Assembly: GCF_000002425.4 (NCBI RefSeq)
Contig: NC_037257.1
Location: forward strand, 15,572,708-15,636,707
Source: Physcomitrium patens
Taxonomy: Eukaryota; Streptophyta; Bryopsida; Funariales; Funariaceae
Length of the DNA: 64,000 nucleotides
Reading direction: 5' to 3'
Position 1 is the first letter of the stretch; every line of letters begins with the position of its first letter. The notes beneath the pieces are model-generated. The model was given only the letters and a program-made list of their open reading frames with translations, did not search any database and was not told the origin of the DNA. The position numbers and the translations under genes are program-made. Shown here one piece after another: positions 1 through 13,492 of the stretch.

Positions 1-132
1 GATGGAACAATATATATTCTATAAGCGGTGGAATGCATTAATTACAAGCAATCAATGATTCAACTGCAACGAGTTCGAGAATTTAGGGACACATTATATT
101 AGTACTTCCGTAATAATTGAGACGAGTCAAAC

Positions 133-1269
133 CTTTCCATAATACTTGGGCCAAGCTGAAGGAATAAGTACACACAGGTAAAAACTTGAAAAAAACCCGC
201 AATGGAAAGGCTAACCCAAAAGTAGAGTGACCTACCGATCAGGATGAACCCGCAAGCAGTTGAAAAGCATGTCCATCCTAGGCATGCCGCCACTGTAGTT
301 AAGGTGAAATACAAGACGTAGCCTGTTTTCCAAGTGGATTTTGCACGAAAAACATATTAAATACACTAAGAAAAAAATCGTACAAAAAAAAAAAAAAAAA
401 GAAGAATAAGAAGAATAAGAAGAAGAAGAAGAAAAGGTTCCAATTTAGATGTGGACATATAAATGTGCGCCTGTGTGGTGTGTTCTCAGCCAATTCACCA
501 ACAACTGTTAAACAAATCGCAAGGATCACATTTGATGAACGATGCAAATTTTACTCTACGTAATGAGTTTGACAGAGAACAACAAATGCTAACATGTTAA
601 TCGTTCTAACATATCCAGGTGCAGACATGAAGGCCTCAAAACTTATCAATTTACAGAGTAGATGATATTAATACGTACCAAGATTCGCAGCACCAATGAG
701 ACAGTGGAAAACCTGCATGCACAGACATTTCAGAGTTGAGGACTGAAGTATGATTAAGTCGTACACCACAAGGGGCAACACACATAATTGAGGGACAGCC
801 CAGACATGGACAAACCCCAAATTACAACAATATTTAAAGATGCTACCACTATTTATGATTAAATGTGTGAATTCTGCGACTCACTTTCTGGCGCGTCCAA
901 ACTGCTCGCTTATTGTGCAAGTAATGCCTCAGCAGCTACACAAAACAATGAAACAAATTATCAGTTGTGCAGAACAAACTTTGAATTACATCAGCCACGT
1001 TTAAGAATCGAAGTGTAACACTCAATGAACAATTCATGCTCTGAGGAATACAATCTAACCTTATACAACCACATGTATACACACACACACACACCAAACC
1101 CAACAGTTGGTAATTGCAAGCTCACCTGAACTCCAGCCACAATTGCGACAAGAAGATCAAAAGTGGCAAGACTGCAATATACTGTAAACATAACCAAGCT
1201 CAAACAGGATTGAGACTGCCCCGGTATGCTAAAAATATCAATACTTTCAATACACACAGGCGTCCACAT
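133..1269 (-). CDS. TOM1/THH1-like multi-span membrane protein, 5' exons (gene continues past the left edge)
   Basis: Spliced minus-strand gene. Exons inferred by eye: 1126-1269 (ATG at 1269, starts MWTPVCIESID), 885-935, 679-712, 236-322, and a possible 23-nt exon 133-155. Donors are GTGAGC, GTGAGT, GTACGT and GTAGGT, all acceptors are AG, and phases (0,0,1,1) agree. The product has hydrophobic spans around FTVYCSLATFDLLVAIVAG and VLYFTLTTVAACLGW, joined by a short basic loop ending WTRQK, then VFHCLIGAANLGY and CFSTACGFILI. From memory this order (WTRQKVFH..IG..NLGY, C.GW.C.....CGF) is that of the plant THH1/TOM1/TOM3 family (PF06454), specifically the TOM1-like branch. These are seven-span membrane proteins first known as host factors for tobamovirus replication; their normal role is unclear. 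The 3' half is outside the window. The first exon is the least certain: its start could lie in an unseen upstream exon if the acceptor at 1216-1217 is used. Confidence 0.75.
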
Positions 1270-2878
1270 CTTGGTATCACCTTCGACGTTATATAGAGAA
1301 ACTTTTGAATCTTCGCTAAAAACAAATGTATGCAACTAAGCCACCTGATGAGTATAAATGTTCGAACTCATCATTGAATCGTGTACTTCGCGCACATATT
1401 TGTCAACCCTCAAAACTTTGTTCCTCGCACAGCCTCTCTCCAATCAAATATACTTCCGAAACTATAAAAGGTATAAGCTCCACAACCCTGCACATACAAA
1501 TAGTGAGGACCATATCACGAACTCTTCAGAGCATCCAGGTCGAAGATACTCATGAGAGGCAATCCTTAACATGGCTGGACCACCGCTTACAACTCTAGGT
1601 GACAAGACTATAGTTCATAAACTTAGCAGGCTAGTCCGTGAAAATATTAGATTCCTGCACTTTGGTGGATTGGAATTTACATGTAATTGATCAAAGTAGT
1701 AGCTTCCATTACAATTGACATCGCACATCAGCGAAAAGCCAGTGTGTGCTACGACTCCAAAAAATACAATATTGGTATTGCATATATGCTAAGTTTGAAT
1801 TAAACATCAACAAAATCCATTGCTGGAGCAGCCAACTTCTAACAAAACAAGCTGTTTCCCCTTCATAACAATCCATTTAGATTCATGCTCATACACCACA
1901 TGAATCTACTGCTCCAAACGAGAATAAGGTATAATTCAGATATCTACATCACACGTTTGCTAACATTAAGTAAAACTTGAGGGCGTAATTAGAGTGCGTG
2001 ACATTCATACGCAGCTACCCTAAACATCGCCCCCAAAAGAACCACGCAAACGCGATCGATTCCGAGCAAAGGTGTCTGGAAATGACAAGCCAGAGTCAAC
2101 AACTAGTGTAGTAAACTCGCGAAGCAGACTTTAATTTGGCGGCTCAAGTTCTGCTAAAGCGACCCGTGGATACCCGCGAACACTTGAAGCAACGGTGAGA
2201 TAAGAACTAAACTGGAGTTAATTTCTCTATCAGAAACTATGTTCTCGACACTCCCGCCATCTCTACTTCAATTTACAGTTAAAAGTGCTAGAGTGAAGCT
2301 AAACGTACGGTTCAACTCAGCAACTAAAGCAAAGTATCTTAGCAGCGCAAAAATTCTCCTACAAGTTAGTCTTGCTCGTGAAGTGAAAATTTTCACAAAA
2401 GCTGTCGATAATTTCCGCTGATGTTGGAGAAATTCAACAATATGGTGAGGAAATATTAACTAGACGCTGTGCAGAAATGTGCTTGGCAGTATCAAAGGAA
2501 TCTACCTCGCATTGTGCAGTGTTTAACTCGTGAAGCCGCAACAATATCATTCCTATTCCATCAAGGCTCCAACAGGAAGAAACTCATGAGTTGCACTTCC
2601 TCCTACACACTTTGAGATACTCTGAAAAACCTCCCAAAACGAAGCAGCAAGCTCAGCTTACTAAAACACGTTAAAGACAACTAAACTCGACGATGACTCA
2701 AAAATACGCAACACTGGGGGAACCATCACACACAGGCCCTCTCAACTCCACTATCGACCCTGAGTTTTCACCAATCGCGTGCCTCGCCACAAACCTCGCA
2801 CAAAAAAGGCCGCAACGCACCTCAACTCAACTCAACGCAGGCTCGGAATCAAATCATAACACCGCACAACAACCTCAG

Positions 2879-2909
<31 letters not shown>

Positions 2910-3340
2910 GCAGCGCTGCACTAACGCACAGTCGCGGCACTCACGCATCATTCAGGACCTAGTCACCGCGCAGCTGCGACCAAATCTCTGTTTCATGTCA
3001 CAACCGTCCCACACGGCCACTCCACTGCCACTACCACTCTCCCACTCCCGACAAGCTCGAGTTCCGCGCAGTCGATCAAACGATCTGGCCCCCTCGACCA
3101 AATCCTGTTCCACCACAACCACAAAAAAAAGCACAAAACTGGACGTATTAAGACGAGAACTTTGGGCGGGCAGGCAACCAAGAGCATCCGGAGCTGCAAC
3201 GTGAATTGAGCTATAGAGGTCGGAGTCCGACGCTCCAGCCCCAGCGGACGGTCCAGACAGCAGCAGCGCCTCCGCGGGGCCTCCCACGCGGCGCTTGTAC
3301 TCACATGAGAGACATTCCCGTATCAATAACTCCCTCCCTC
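1270..3340 (-). promoter_or_regulatory. Probable 5' leader, leader intron(s) and promoter of the TOM1-like gene
   Basis: No convincing coding exon seen. Base composition is close to the gene exons and differs from the AT-rich DNA beyond 3340. A short GC-rich, CpG-bearing stretch at about 2990-3340 is the best candidate for the transcription start and 5'UTR of the minus-strand gene. A 29-nt A run lies at 2879-2907. Short open frames here are low-complexity and not supported. Confidence 0.35.
2879..2907. repeat. poly(A) tract, about 29 nt
   Basis: Uninterrupted A run in otherwise mixed sequence, within the presumed leader region of the TOM1-like gene. No target duplication or coding retro-insert is visible beside it, so it looks like a simple homopolymer, not a retrogene tail. 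Confidence 0.9.
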
Positions 3341-6300
3341 AGGCGCCCTGTTCCGTTCCCGGACCCCCCGGATTAATGGAACTCCTCTTGGTCCAACTAG
3401 GCGCCGCTAATGTGCCAGCTCGGATGTGCGTAGGGGTGTCGCGGTACCAACTGTTGCGACTCCGTGTATTATGATTCTGCCGAGTGGATGGCCATTATGG
3501 GACCATCTCGTGTCATGAGAAATTTTGTTGGACCTTTTTTTTTTCTTTTTTTTTTCTTTTTTTTTATCATGGCCTATCTTACATATCTAATACTCACTTG
3601 CAATGATAAATAAGTGTAATTATATGGATTGGTCGATGTCTTTTTTATTTCTAAATAATGTTCTTGTTTTAATATTAATAATTTTAAAATCTCAACAACT
3701 GGTTGCCACCATTTGCTTATATATTAGTGCCTTGTTTTGGAATTTGTGGTTCGACCTGGAAAAATACCAGCAGTTCGAAACAATCAGGATACAAGAGAAA
3801 ATGTAAATCTTACCACGGTATGTTTAGCTTGTATGTGTATTGAATATGATTTTGTAAATCACTGACAGAATGTAAATATACGAAAGTTAATGATACAAAA
3901 AAAAGTATCAAAATATGGTACAAATTAACGACATGCTTAGTTTATTATATTGCTAAACTGACATTGAAGAGTATACAACCGTGTAAACATTAGAAAAAAG
4001 GTAATATAGTGGGTGACAAGTTACAAATAGTAAAAAGAAATAACAAAAACCTAACATATTTTTGTGATAAAAAAGAATGCATGAAAATTTTGGACAAGAA
4101 AAAAAAAAGAAAAAATGAACTTATAAATTGTAAAAAATCAAAATTTATCATAAAGGTGCACTGGGTTATGATAATAATGAAACATACAAAGCCTTTAATA
4201 TGTGGTCATAAAAAGAAATCTCCATTTTACATATTTTATTTTACCCAAAACATTCTAATTCCCACTTCAAAGTATCCAAAAACTGTCAGGCATCTGAATT
4301 AGTTTATCACATTTTGCCTTTGAAAATCAGATACTTTTCTTCTTCTTCTTCGTTTAGCAACCCATGACAACATAAGATCCTGATTTATCTCGAAACCCAC
4401 CCATATCGCCTACATTCATCCATAGATGATATGCCCATCGCTTCCTGTCAGCAAGAGCCACGTGACCAAGTAAGGCAGATATCATCCATATCAAGATGAA
4501 CGTATAACGAACGTCATCGATATGGTACTCTGAACACGGCGGCGAAATAGCCGCCGCAACCGCAGACGCAGACGCAAGGCGCAGTTGGAAAACGGTTGGC
4601 GGAGTTTCCCGGGAACGAGAAAACCCATGTGGTGATTAATGGATGAATGTGTTACCATTGTTTCGAAATCATCCATCACTCGTTGACTAGTTTGAACTTC
4701 CACTCTTCAACGGTATCGCTTCGCCCGTTGAATAGATTGTTGCTATAATTTGTTAACAACCGAGGAATGTTGAGTTTTTTTAATTGGGGACTAGAGTTTA
4801 AAGTAGGCCACGGTCGACTATACACGATTGAAATTCATATAAAATAGTAATTCTCGTAGGGAAGCAAAATAAGTGATTCAAAACTTTGGTATTCTTAGAA
4901 GGGTAGTTATCCGTCATTTGTTGCTGTTGAATACTGGGGTCGCCTTTAAATAGCTTCGCCATTTATTTCTTACATCTATTTAGTAAATTAAAAGTTATAT
5001 TATATGTAATGTTTACATATGCATTCACACATGCACTGAGAAGTATATATACAATTTGAATGGGTGGAAACAATAATAATAATAATAATAAAAAAGAATA
5101 ATCCAGCACCCATCAATCACTGGGATTTTACATGCAAGTTTTCATTCATTTCAAACATATTCTTATACCAATAAGCACAAATTAAGCCTTGTCACCAATA
5201 GTTACATCATTAATATGACAACAAGCATCTTATCTGTAAAGATAAATGAAAACATGTCTTTGATAGCTTGATAAGAATGTATGTAGAAATACAATTTATA
5301 TATGTTTTTAATAAATGACAAGAAGGACCATCCTTGAGAGCCTCTTCAACTTGCAAAGAGTTTCCATTTCCTTGATCTTAGCAAATCGAGATCCTCCAAG
5401 ATTACTTGTAACTACACACAATTTCTTTCTTTCTTTCAATATATATATATATATATATATATATGGAATCAAATCCAAATTGCCAATTCAATATTGTGGT
5501 TTGAGTTTGTTCTTCTGACACCTGTAGAATGTGTCACTTTAGGTGAGGTGAACTCTAAATATTATTGTCTAGTAAGTGTTTTTGTTTACATGAATATTAT
5601 CATTCAAATCCATGCCACCGAACCAATATTAATAAGTAAAATTAACCAAAGAATTGGTCTTCTATCATTTACTGTTGTTGTCGAATCATGTTCATTGTCA
5701 ATGTCAGGATTGTGTGATTAAGTACACCTTTACAAACAAACAGAAAAAACAAAAAACACGACATGGAGTGTGTAACTTTCACTGTGCACTGCATTTACTC
5801 ATTTAAATTCTATTTCAAAGACTTGAGAAATGAAAACATGAGATGGAAAGAACAGTTTGTTGTTGTCTGTAAATTGGTGGGCCATTTTAATGAGATCCAG
5901 CCACAGTGTCCATGTGCTTTTATTGTATACAGCAACTATGCTGAGGACAAGGATACTATGATACTTCATAGATTCATAGTATTGATTTAATATGTAATCA
6001 AACAAACAAATGAATAAATAAGTTACACTACATCTACAAGACTTAACAAAAGCAAGCTCTTTCTCATGTAAATTGTGTCATTTTACCTCACATGTATGTG
6101 GGAATTATATCATAAGCATGGTGCACAAACACATGAATATCTAAACTCAAACATTAACCAAAGTTTATTATGCAACAAATTGATTTAATCATGGAGTTTG
6201 TTGCACAACTCTAGTTTGTTGATCATCATGATAATTAATATTATTAGCATCATTGATATGGATTTCAAGTTTTTGATTACTACATTTGGTAACTAAAGGT

Positions 6301-8360
6301 TGCTCTTTTTAGGCATTGATGATAAGGTGGTCCTTTACACTTTTTCCTCCCTCCCTCCCTTTTATTAGAAAACACAAAGTGGACCCATAAAAAAAGGTAT
6401 CATAATATACATGATATATAGTTGGTTCTGTCAAGGGCTATGAATGGTCGTTGAAAGGCTAAGAAAGAGGTGCTCTTTAAAATGCAGTTCTAGTCATGTG
6501 GAAAAAGCAATACTTCAAAAGAAGAATAAGAGCACATTAGTTGCCAAATATAAATATAACTATAAAATATAAATATAACTATAAAATGTAAATAAATACT
6601 AAATTCACGTAAAACATGAACCATTGGGAGGTGAGATTTTAAAGGGAACACAAGAGAAAAAGAGAATTAACAATAGGGGATAATTCATCATATTAGGTTT
6701 ACTACTTTTATCTATCTATGTAATTTTTCGTACAAATATATTGCGAATGATAAGTAATTGAGGAACATTTTGATAATTATTTTTAACTTGGACATCAAGG
6801 TTCATATGATTGATTTTCATGTGCATGGGACCCAATGTCTAATTTTGTAGGTTTTATGTTTGGATTTACAATTAAAATAACTGATAAAGCCATCATGGTT
6901 GAGTGTTTGTTGATACTCCATCTCTCAGAGTATGACAAGAATTTGCACCCACTAATGTAGTAATTATTAATTTGACGCAAATATCACTGTGATTTAAATA
7001 AACACACATCCGTTAATCAATTGAAAATATCAATATGATAGCTGAAGCTGGAACAATTAAGTAAAATTTATATATGATGCAACAATACAATATGAAGCCC
7101 TCTGAAAAAACAGTTTGGTTGACAGTTGTTTTAATTTAATCACATGTTATCAGTATATGGATTTCATATTCAGAAGTTGAACTAGCTTCTTTTAATAGTG
7201 TGTATATATACATCTATACTCAATCTAAAAATACAAAGCATTTTAAAGTTTCGTCCATTTTATTTTTATTCTAAAAATAAAACTAACTGATCACTGTTAA
7301 TAGATTTTTGTCTGTTTTGTGATAAAAAAATATGCATGAATCAGTAAGCATTGATGTGTTCTAATTCATAACTAGGAACCTGAATTTAATAAAAACACAT
7401 TTGCATTTCAAAATATAAATCATTATTTTCAACAATTAAATGATTGCTCGTGTTTGTTACAGAATGATTCCTTCATAGAAGAAGGTTTAAAAACTACAAA
7501 TTGTAGTCATAAAACAAATAATACTAAACTAGTCGGTATGTTTATAGGGGTGCTTATAAGATAAGATGAATTCAAGGACATGGTCGTCACTTTTTAAGAC
7601 TAATCTGCTCTTTTAAAAATTATTTGGAAATAAGTAACAATTACCAATATTATTTAAATATTCCAACTTGATAAAAATGACATATAATTTGTAAATAGTG
7701 GGAATAATTCATTTGGTGACAATTCAATCAATTTATAATCTTGAAATCAATTGTTTTGATGACTGAAAGTATAAAAAAGAAAAAGAAAAAAGTTTAATGT
7801 TTAATTTAAGTAAAAGGACCTCTGCAACATATCTATGTGCATCTACAATAAGAGTGTAATTATTGAAAAACCATATCTAGACTGAGTATATTTGAATATA
7901 AATTATGAAAGTACAAAGTATAAAATAAAAATAAGAATTCTATTTGATCATTTAACAAATAAAATGGAATTTCCATTTTCTATGAAATAACAGGTCCAAC
8001 AGAGCAAGACATTTGTTACATTGATTATTTGAATGGTTAATTATTTCAATATTTTTTCAATAAATATCAGTGGTTAGCCCTAGAAACTTTTTTCTCTCAT
8101 CCTATCCATTTGTAGCCTATAATTTTTTATGATAAAAATGTAGATTGAGATTTAATATTTAATATTTCATAATTTGTGAAGAATTACTCTTTCAAATCAC
8201 AGAGAAAAAGAAAAAAGAATTCCCCTTTATATCCTAATGCAACGAACGAATATAAGCATGCATTAGAAAAAAAGAAAAAAAAAAAGGAACTATAAGAGTC
8301 ACTCTTGTTCAATCCTAAAAAATAAACTATATTTAATCATGTAATTAAATTTATTTCCTT
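3341..8360. other. AT-rich intergenic DNA without recognised genes
   Basis: About 5 kb of AT-rich sequence. It holds a T-rich tract at 3534-3565, a small GC-rich patch at about 4500-4620 (GCCGCC and GCAGAC repeats), a CTTT/TA microsatellite near 5425-5464, and a short tandem duplication of an 18-19 nt AT unit near 6548-6590. No transposon domain, RNA gene or conserved reading frame was recognised on either strand. Confidence 0.6.
5439..5464. repeat. (TA)n microsatellite preceded by a CTTT run
   Basis: Short alternating TA tract following three TTTC units. Typical simple repeat of the AT-rich spacers in this window. Confidence 0.9.
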
Positions 8361-9620
8361 TTCTGACGGAAGTGAAGTATCGACTGCGTTCGCGTTCAAA
8401 ACCTTCGTCTCGATTTCGTCAACGGAAATGAATGAAACCAACGATTCGGCAACGGAGCAGAGTCGAAGGACCCATGCGGACAAGACGACGAATGCGATGA
8501 ATTCCGCATCAGAGTCCAAGCTGCACTGCTATGTTTTTTCCAGTCGTGAAGCTGATTTCGAGCTCCAACTTCGATCAGGTTCTGCAGGCGATGGTGTGCC
8601 ACTCTCGCTCTCACCGAATTTGCTTTTGGGGACCACGGGCAGGTACTCTCCGCAAGTGGGTTCCTAACAAAGAGTTAGAATTTGGGAACAAAGCGCTCTG
8701 ATTCTGGCTCCCAGTTTTTTCACACCTTCGATCATGCTCCAGCCCCTGCGTACTTTTGTCCTGCCTTTGCTTAGGCCCTTTGATGCTCCCCAACAGCGGG
8801 AAAGTGCTTTTAGATGAAGCCATGTATTACATTATGTTTTTTCACTTTTTTCACTTTTTTGGATATTTTATCCATGTCGTGGATACGCTGTCAACCTTGC
8901 GAAGACGACTTAGGAGACGATGAAAGGAATGTTTGATTGATAGCAACATTGATGCTCGTGGACATGATCTGCAATTTGTTGGTTTTTGGGTGAGACTCTG
9001 TAATCGAAGTGGGAGATTGTTGGTAGAGGATTCATACACGTTTTGGATGTGGAGGTTGGAGGCTGGAGGGATTCATGGGATTTTTGTTGGTGCTGTGAAT
9101 TGGATGCTGGGAAATTTAGGATTGAGTTTGATTCGCATGCAGTTGCAGGAAGAGTTGGAAAGCAGGGGAGGAACCCTTCTTAGGGTTGAGCTTGGGTAGT
9201 TGTGTGCTGCATCTTGAGGGCAAGGTGAAGAGGATATCGAGGGTTCATGCCTTAGTGTCGAATTGGAACAGGAAGTGTACAGGGATGATTTAAGGGTCCC
9301 GGATTTTGATACATTTGATGGATCAAGTCAAGTGGTGGTGTACTTTGGATTAAGGTTAGTTTTGGAGATATGAATTTCCATTGAAAGCTCAATCCTGTTC
9401 TATCCCAGACTCGATATCTTCATGTTTTCATTTTGTTAGTTAGTTAGTTAGTTAGTGTTTTTTTTTGTTTTGTTTTGTTTTGTTTTTTTTTTAAATATTT
9501 TTTTTTGTTCTTTAGCAAAATGTGCTTCATTCTGCTGAGAGCAACGAGTGAAATCATCAACCTCTTGAACTCAACATTCTTAGCAGCATTGTGCATTAGG
9601 AACATGACTGCCTTGTGGTG
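8361..9620 (+). other. Higher-GC island, possible transcribed host region cut by the Copia insertion
   Basis: The GC content rises sharply compared with the flanks, as it does at the confirmed host genes. Two plus-strand stretches might be exons: an open stretch ending at about 9353 before GGATTAAG|GTTAGT, and about 9517-9620 after a T-rich tract and TTTAG, encoding about 33 codons rich in Leu/Ile. Joined in phase they would run to a stop created across the Copia target site (TGG TGA). No family is recognised and conservation cannot be tested here, so this could equally be leader, non-coding RNA or chance. Small (TTAG)n and (TTTTG)n repeats lie at 9437-9485. Confidence 0.3.
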
Positions 9621-9886
9621 TGTTGAAAATGTTTAGAAAGACACAAGAGTAATAGTAAGTCATACACACACAAAAGTAGTAGTAAGTCACACAAGAAGGT
9701 TTCTAAGGAGAGAGAGCTTTTCAAACACAAATCTATAGATCTGGTTGTGTCTCATATACAAGAAGAGAAAAGAGGAGAGGATAAATAATACTTCTCCACT
9801 AGACTCTTATTATTGTAGTTGCAGTAATTACTGTAGTCTATAGTAAATATTGTGGAGAGCGTCGGCTATATTTAATGACCTCAACA
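9621..9886 (-). repeat. Copia 3' LTR (minus orientation)
   Basis: 266 bp, paired with 15127-15392. Plus-strand ends are TGTTGAAAAT and CCTCAACA, giving matching TGTTGA/TCAACA termini. Directly preceded by TGGTG, the left target duplication. Confidence 0.95.
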
Positions 9887-10096
9887 CTCCTCCTCACTCA
9901 TCATAATATTTACATAATATAAAATTTGTATAGAATTATGATCTATACTTTTCTGTGATCTTGGAAGATCAATAATTGTTGCCTCATTAAAACCTTAACT
10001 AGGAAAATATTACTTTATTTAAGGACAAAACCATAGATGAAGGAGAAAAAATACAACATCAATTTCTTTTATTATGTAAAGAGCTCATTAACTTTC

Positions 10097-10492
10097 TTAT
10101 TCAAGAAAAGCAAGTCGTCGCATATCAATGCGATAAGTAAGTCGACGATGGTTGCTTAATGAGAGAGCTTTGGTGAAGAGATTAGCAAGGCTATTTGTAG
10201 ATTCAATTTTCTTAATTATAAGTGCTTGATTAGTAATCAAATCATGAGTATAACTAAAATACTTTGGATCAATATGCTTTGTCATGTCACCTATAATGAA
10301 ACCAACTTGCATCTGTGCAATACAAACACTATTATCTTCATGAAAGATAATTGGAGAATCATCATATGAAAATCTATAGGTTGTTTGAATGAATTTATCA
10401 ATTGATCGCAACCAAATACATTCTCGAGATGCTTCATGTAAGGCAATAATTTTTGCATGGTTGGATGAAGTTTCAGTTATTGTTTGTTTCAT
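10097..10492 (-). pseudogene. Copia RNase H domain, C-terminal part
   Basis: The translation contains the familiar Copia RNase H tail: LHEASRECIWLRSI, a DNSVCIAQ segment, a KHIDPKYF box (usually TKHI..K.HF) and NLFTKALS near the end. It is separated from the upstream RT/RNase H part by a stop and frame change near 10495. Non-functional alone. Confidence 0.85.
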
Positions 10493-10498
10493 CGATTT

Positions 10499-11440
10499 CT
10501 ATGATATTGCAGCTCCATGTCTTAGAAATACATATCCTATTTGAGATTTAGCTATTGCAATATCAGATTTATATCTTGCATCACAATATCCAACCAATTT
10601 TAGATCTGCGGATTTTGTATAGTATAATCCCAAGTCTTTAGTACCTTTTAAATAACATAATAAATATTTGATGCCATTCCAATGTCGTAGTGTTGGATGT
10701 GCACTATGTCTTGCAAGAACACTAACTGCAAATGCAATATCTGATCTTGTAGATGTAGCTAAATTCAAAAGTGCTCCAACCGCTGCGAGGTATGGATATT
10801 GGTCTCCCAATATTTCCTCTTTCTCCTCGCATGGACAGTATGGATCATGACCATCACAACTACGTCCAACCATTGGTGTGGACAATGGATAAGCATCAAT
10901 CATATTAAATCTTCATAAAATTCGTTTAATATACATTAATTGGTAGAGAAAAATGCTACTATCTGTTAGATGCATAATTTGAAGACCAATGTAGAAAGTT
11001 GTTTTTCCTAGCATTTTCATCTCAAATTCACGTATAAATAGGTTAGTAGCTGTAACACTTGCAGATGTAGTGCCTACTAGATTAAGATCATCAACATATA
11101 CAACGATGATCACAAAATCAATTTTATCTCATTTGATAAACAAATAAGGGATTAGTGGATCACTTATAAAATTATTTGCAATTAAATAATCTCAAAGAGG
11201 TTGATACCACATTCGTTCAGATTGTTTTAAACCATACAAGGCCTTACATAATTTAATACCATGATATTTTCCTGGATCGGATTGATTTGGAGTTCCTATT
11301 TCTAAGCTAGGTGGAACTTTCATATAAATATTTGCATCAAGAGAACCATATAGATATATAGTTACTATATCCATCAGATGCATCTCAAGGGTGGCATGAA
11401 CTGTCATTCCAATAATATGTCGAAATGTAATTGAATCCAT
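10499..11440 (-). pseudogene. Copia reverse transcriptase, broken into three segments
   Basis: From the right: 11192-11440 includes KALYGLKQSERMWY; 10913-11113 starts with the catalytic box YVDDLNLVG, with both aspartates intact; 10499-10903 has the post-palm signature YLAAVGALLNLATSTRSDIAF and KYLLCYLKGTKDLGLYY, running into the start of RNase H. Stops and frame changes separate the segments, so no continuous enzyme can be made. Confidence 0.9.
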
Positions 11441-11656
11441 GACTAGAGAATATGTGGATTCATAATCAATGCCAAATCATTGAGTAAATCCTTGAACAAC
11501 AAGACGAGCTTTATAGTGGATTATTTGGCCTTGAGCATCTCGCTTGCGTATTAATACCATTTTATATCCCACAGGGCGAGATGTAAGATTGTCTACAATG
11601 GGACTAAAGACTTTCCTCTAATGCAAAGACGCATACTCCTCCTCAATAGCAGTTTT

Positions 11657-12064
11657 CTATTTTGACCAATTTGAGCGACGCATCACCTCTTCGATGGTTT
11701 GAGGTTCAGGATCGTCTTCCTTGCAAGAAATGGCTTCTATAATCACATATGCAAATGATTCATCTACCGTAATAGATGGTCTGTCCCAAATATCATATGT
11801 AGCACAATATAGAATAGATAATTCTTTACTCAACTTCTTTTTATTCCTTCCAATTCCAAGATTGTTTTTCATAGGAATTGAAGGTACATTATGCATGGAT
11901 ATATCAACATGAATTGGTAGTCGTGCAAGATGAGTGGCAATTTCTTGAGAAATAATACCAGGATTAGTTAATTTTATAGCTTTCTTTTTATGTGGTTGCT
12001 TATCTGGTCCATGAATTCTTTTAGTTGTTGTTGTTATAACTTGAGGTATTGTAGTCAATGGCAC
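11657..12064 (-). pseudogene. Copia pol linker between integrase and RT
   Basis: Hydrophilic segment with the low-complexity, Pro/Thr/Lys-rich character usual between Copia integrase and RT. It ends in EEVMRRSNWSK, resembling the conserved '..AM....W..A' entry into the RT domain. Assigned by position. Confidence 0.6.
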
Positions 12065-12157
12065 TGCAATCTGAGATGGTGCATTCTGAGCTTCATTAAT
12101 AGGAACTCTTGTAATTATAGATGCATCATTGAAGCGATCAGGTGTTTCATCCGTGAT

Positions 12158-13492
12158 CTATTTTAAATAAAATATCTTAGCAATTTCAGTTTCTATCAAA
12201 GATGTCATAGGATCGGGATTCATTGTAAATGATTTTGGTGCTTCAAATATGAGTACTTTATTTCTTTGCTGATTGGAAACTCCCCCTTGAAGAGATGGGA
12301 ATACAGTTTCTTCAAAACGACAATTTTGCAAACATGCATGTAATAATGTGCTAGTTGATGGATCAACATTACAAATGATGCTTGGTGAATCAAAACCAAC
12401 ATATATGCTTTTTTGTTGATGAACTCCAACGGTATGCCATTGAGGTTCTGGTACTGGAATCCAAGCACGGCAACCACATACTCGTAAGTGAGATACATTT
12501 GGAATACGATCCAAAATGAGCTCATGTCGTGAAATAATTTCAAGAGAAGAAAGGTGGAGGCGTATTAATGCTGCAGTATGTAAAATTGCATGACCCCACA
12601 TAGATGCATGTAGATTTGAGTGAAGGAGGAGTGGCCGGGTAATGAGTTGTATATGCTTTATAAATGACTTTGTAAGTCTATTTTGAGCATGTTCATATGG
12701 AACACAATATATCAACTCAATTCCTGTTGCAGTACAATAGTTTTCAAAAGACTTTGATGCAAATTCTTTTGCATTATCCATACGCAATGTTTTTATAAGA
12801 TAATCAAGAAAATATGCCCAAAAGCAAATAAGTATAGATATAAGATTGACAAACACAATGCTTCGAATTGATAATAATGAAACATGTGATTGTTTACCTG
12901 ATGCATCAACAAGGACCAAAAAATAACGAAATGGTCCTCATAATGGATTAATAGGACCACAAATATCACCATCCAATCTTTCAAGCATTGGTGGTAATTC
13001 TTGTGGAAGTTTCCAAATTAAAGGCTGAGTAATTATTTTTCTTTGCGCGCATGCATGACATAATTCCATAGAGACTACATCCACAGGCTTTAAATTGTAT
13101 CCAATTATATATGGAATAATCTCTCTAAATAATGTGGATCCTGGATGTCTCAATAGTCCATGCCAGAGAGAAACACAACTCTCTGAGATAGATGATGCAA
13201 AATTAAATATAATGGGAGGCCAAATCACAATTCGGTATAAACCATTTTCTGTAGCAAAAGCTTTTTCAACAACTTTATGGTTCTTCGCAAGAACCAAAAC
13301 CTCTTTTCTATTTAAAATAGCGGTCGAGAGGTAATAACCATTAGTACACACATCTTGGTAGCTGATCAGACTCCGAGGTACTGAGGGTGCAAACATTGCA
13401 TGTTTATATTTTATGATGGAATTCGCAGGTAATTTTACCATTGCAGTGCCCTCTTGGAAACAAAACACATTTACTCTAGCCATGGTCATCAT
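12158..13492 (-). pseudogene. Copia GAG-pre-integrase and integrase core
   Basis: 12938-13492 carries the HHCC zinc-binding module (WHGLLRHPG then ELCHACAQRK) and the first core aspartate in LDGDICGPI. 12158-12919 carries the second aspartate in LRMDNAKEFASKSF. Where the catalytic glutamate is expected the frame reads HAQNRLTKSFIK, so the usual G-L-A-E has become R-L-T-K, a loss of the third catalytic residue by G-to-A type changes. A frame break separates the two parts near 12930. Upstream (13500-13600) a degenerate protease box reads LIDFATTHTIL. Confidence 0.88.

Noticed and set aside
2693..2962. Open frame with a poly-Lys run
   Set aside because: Spans the A(29) homopolymer; low complexity.
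2952..3326. 124-codon minus-strand frame in the GC-rich stretch
   Set aside because: Low-complexity Ser/Ala/Val sequence in probable 5'UTR; no family resemblance and no splice link to the TOM1-like exons.
8428..9199. Two plus-strand frames (79 and 88 codons) in the GC island
   Set aside because: Different frames, no recognisable domain, no good splice junctions; could be untranslated leader.
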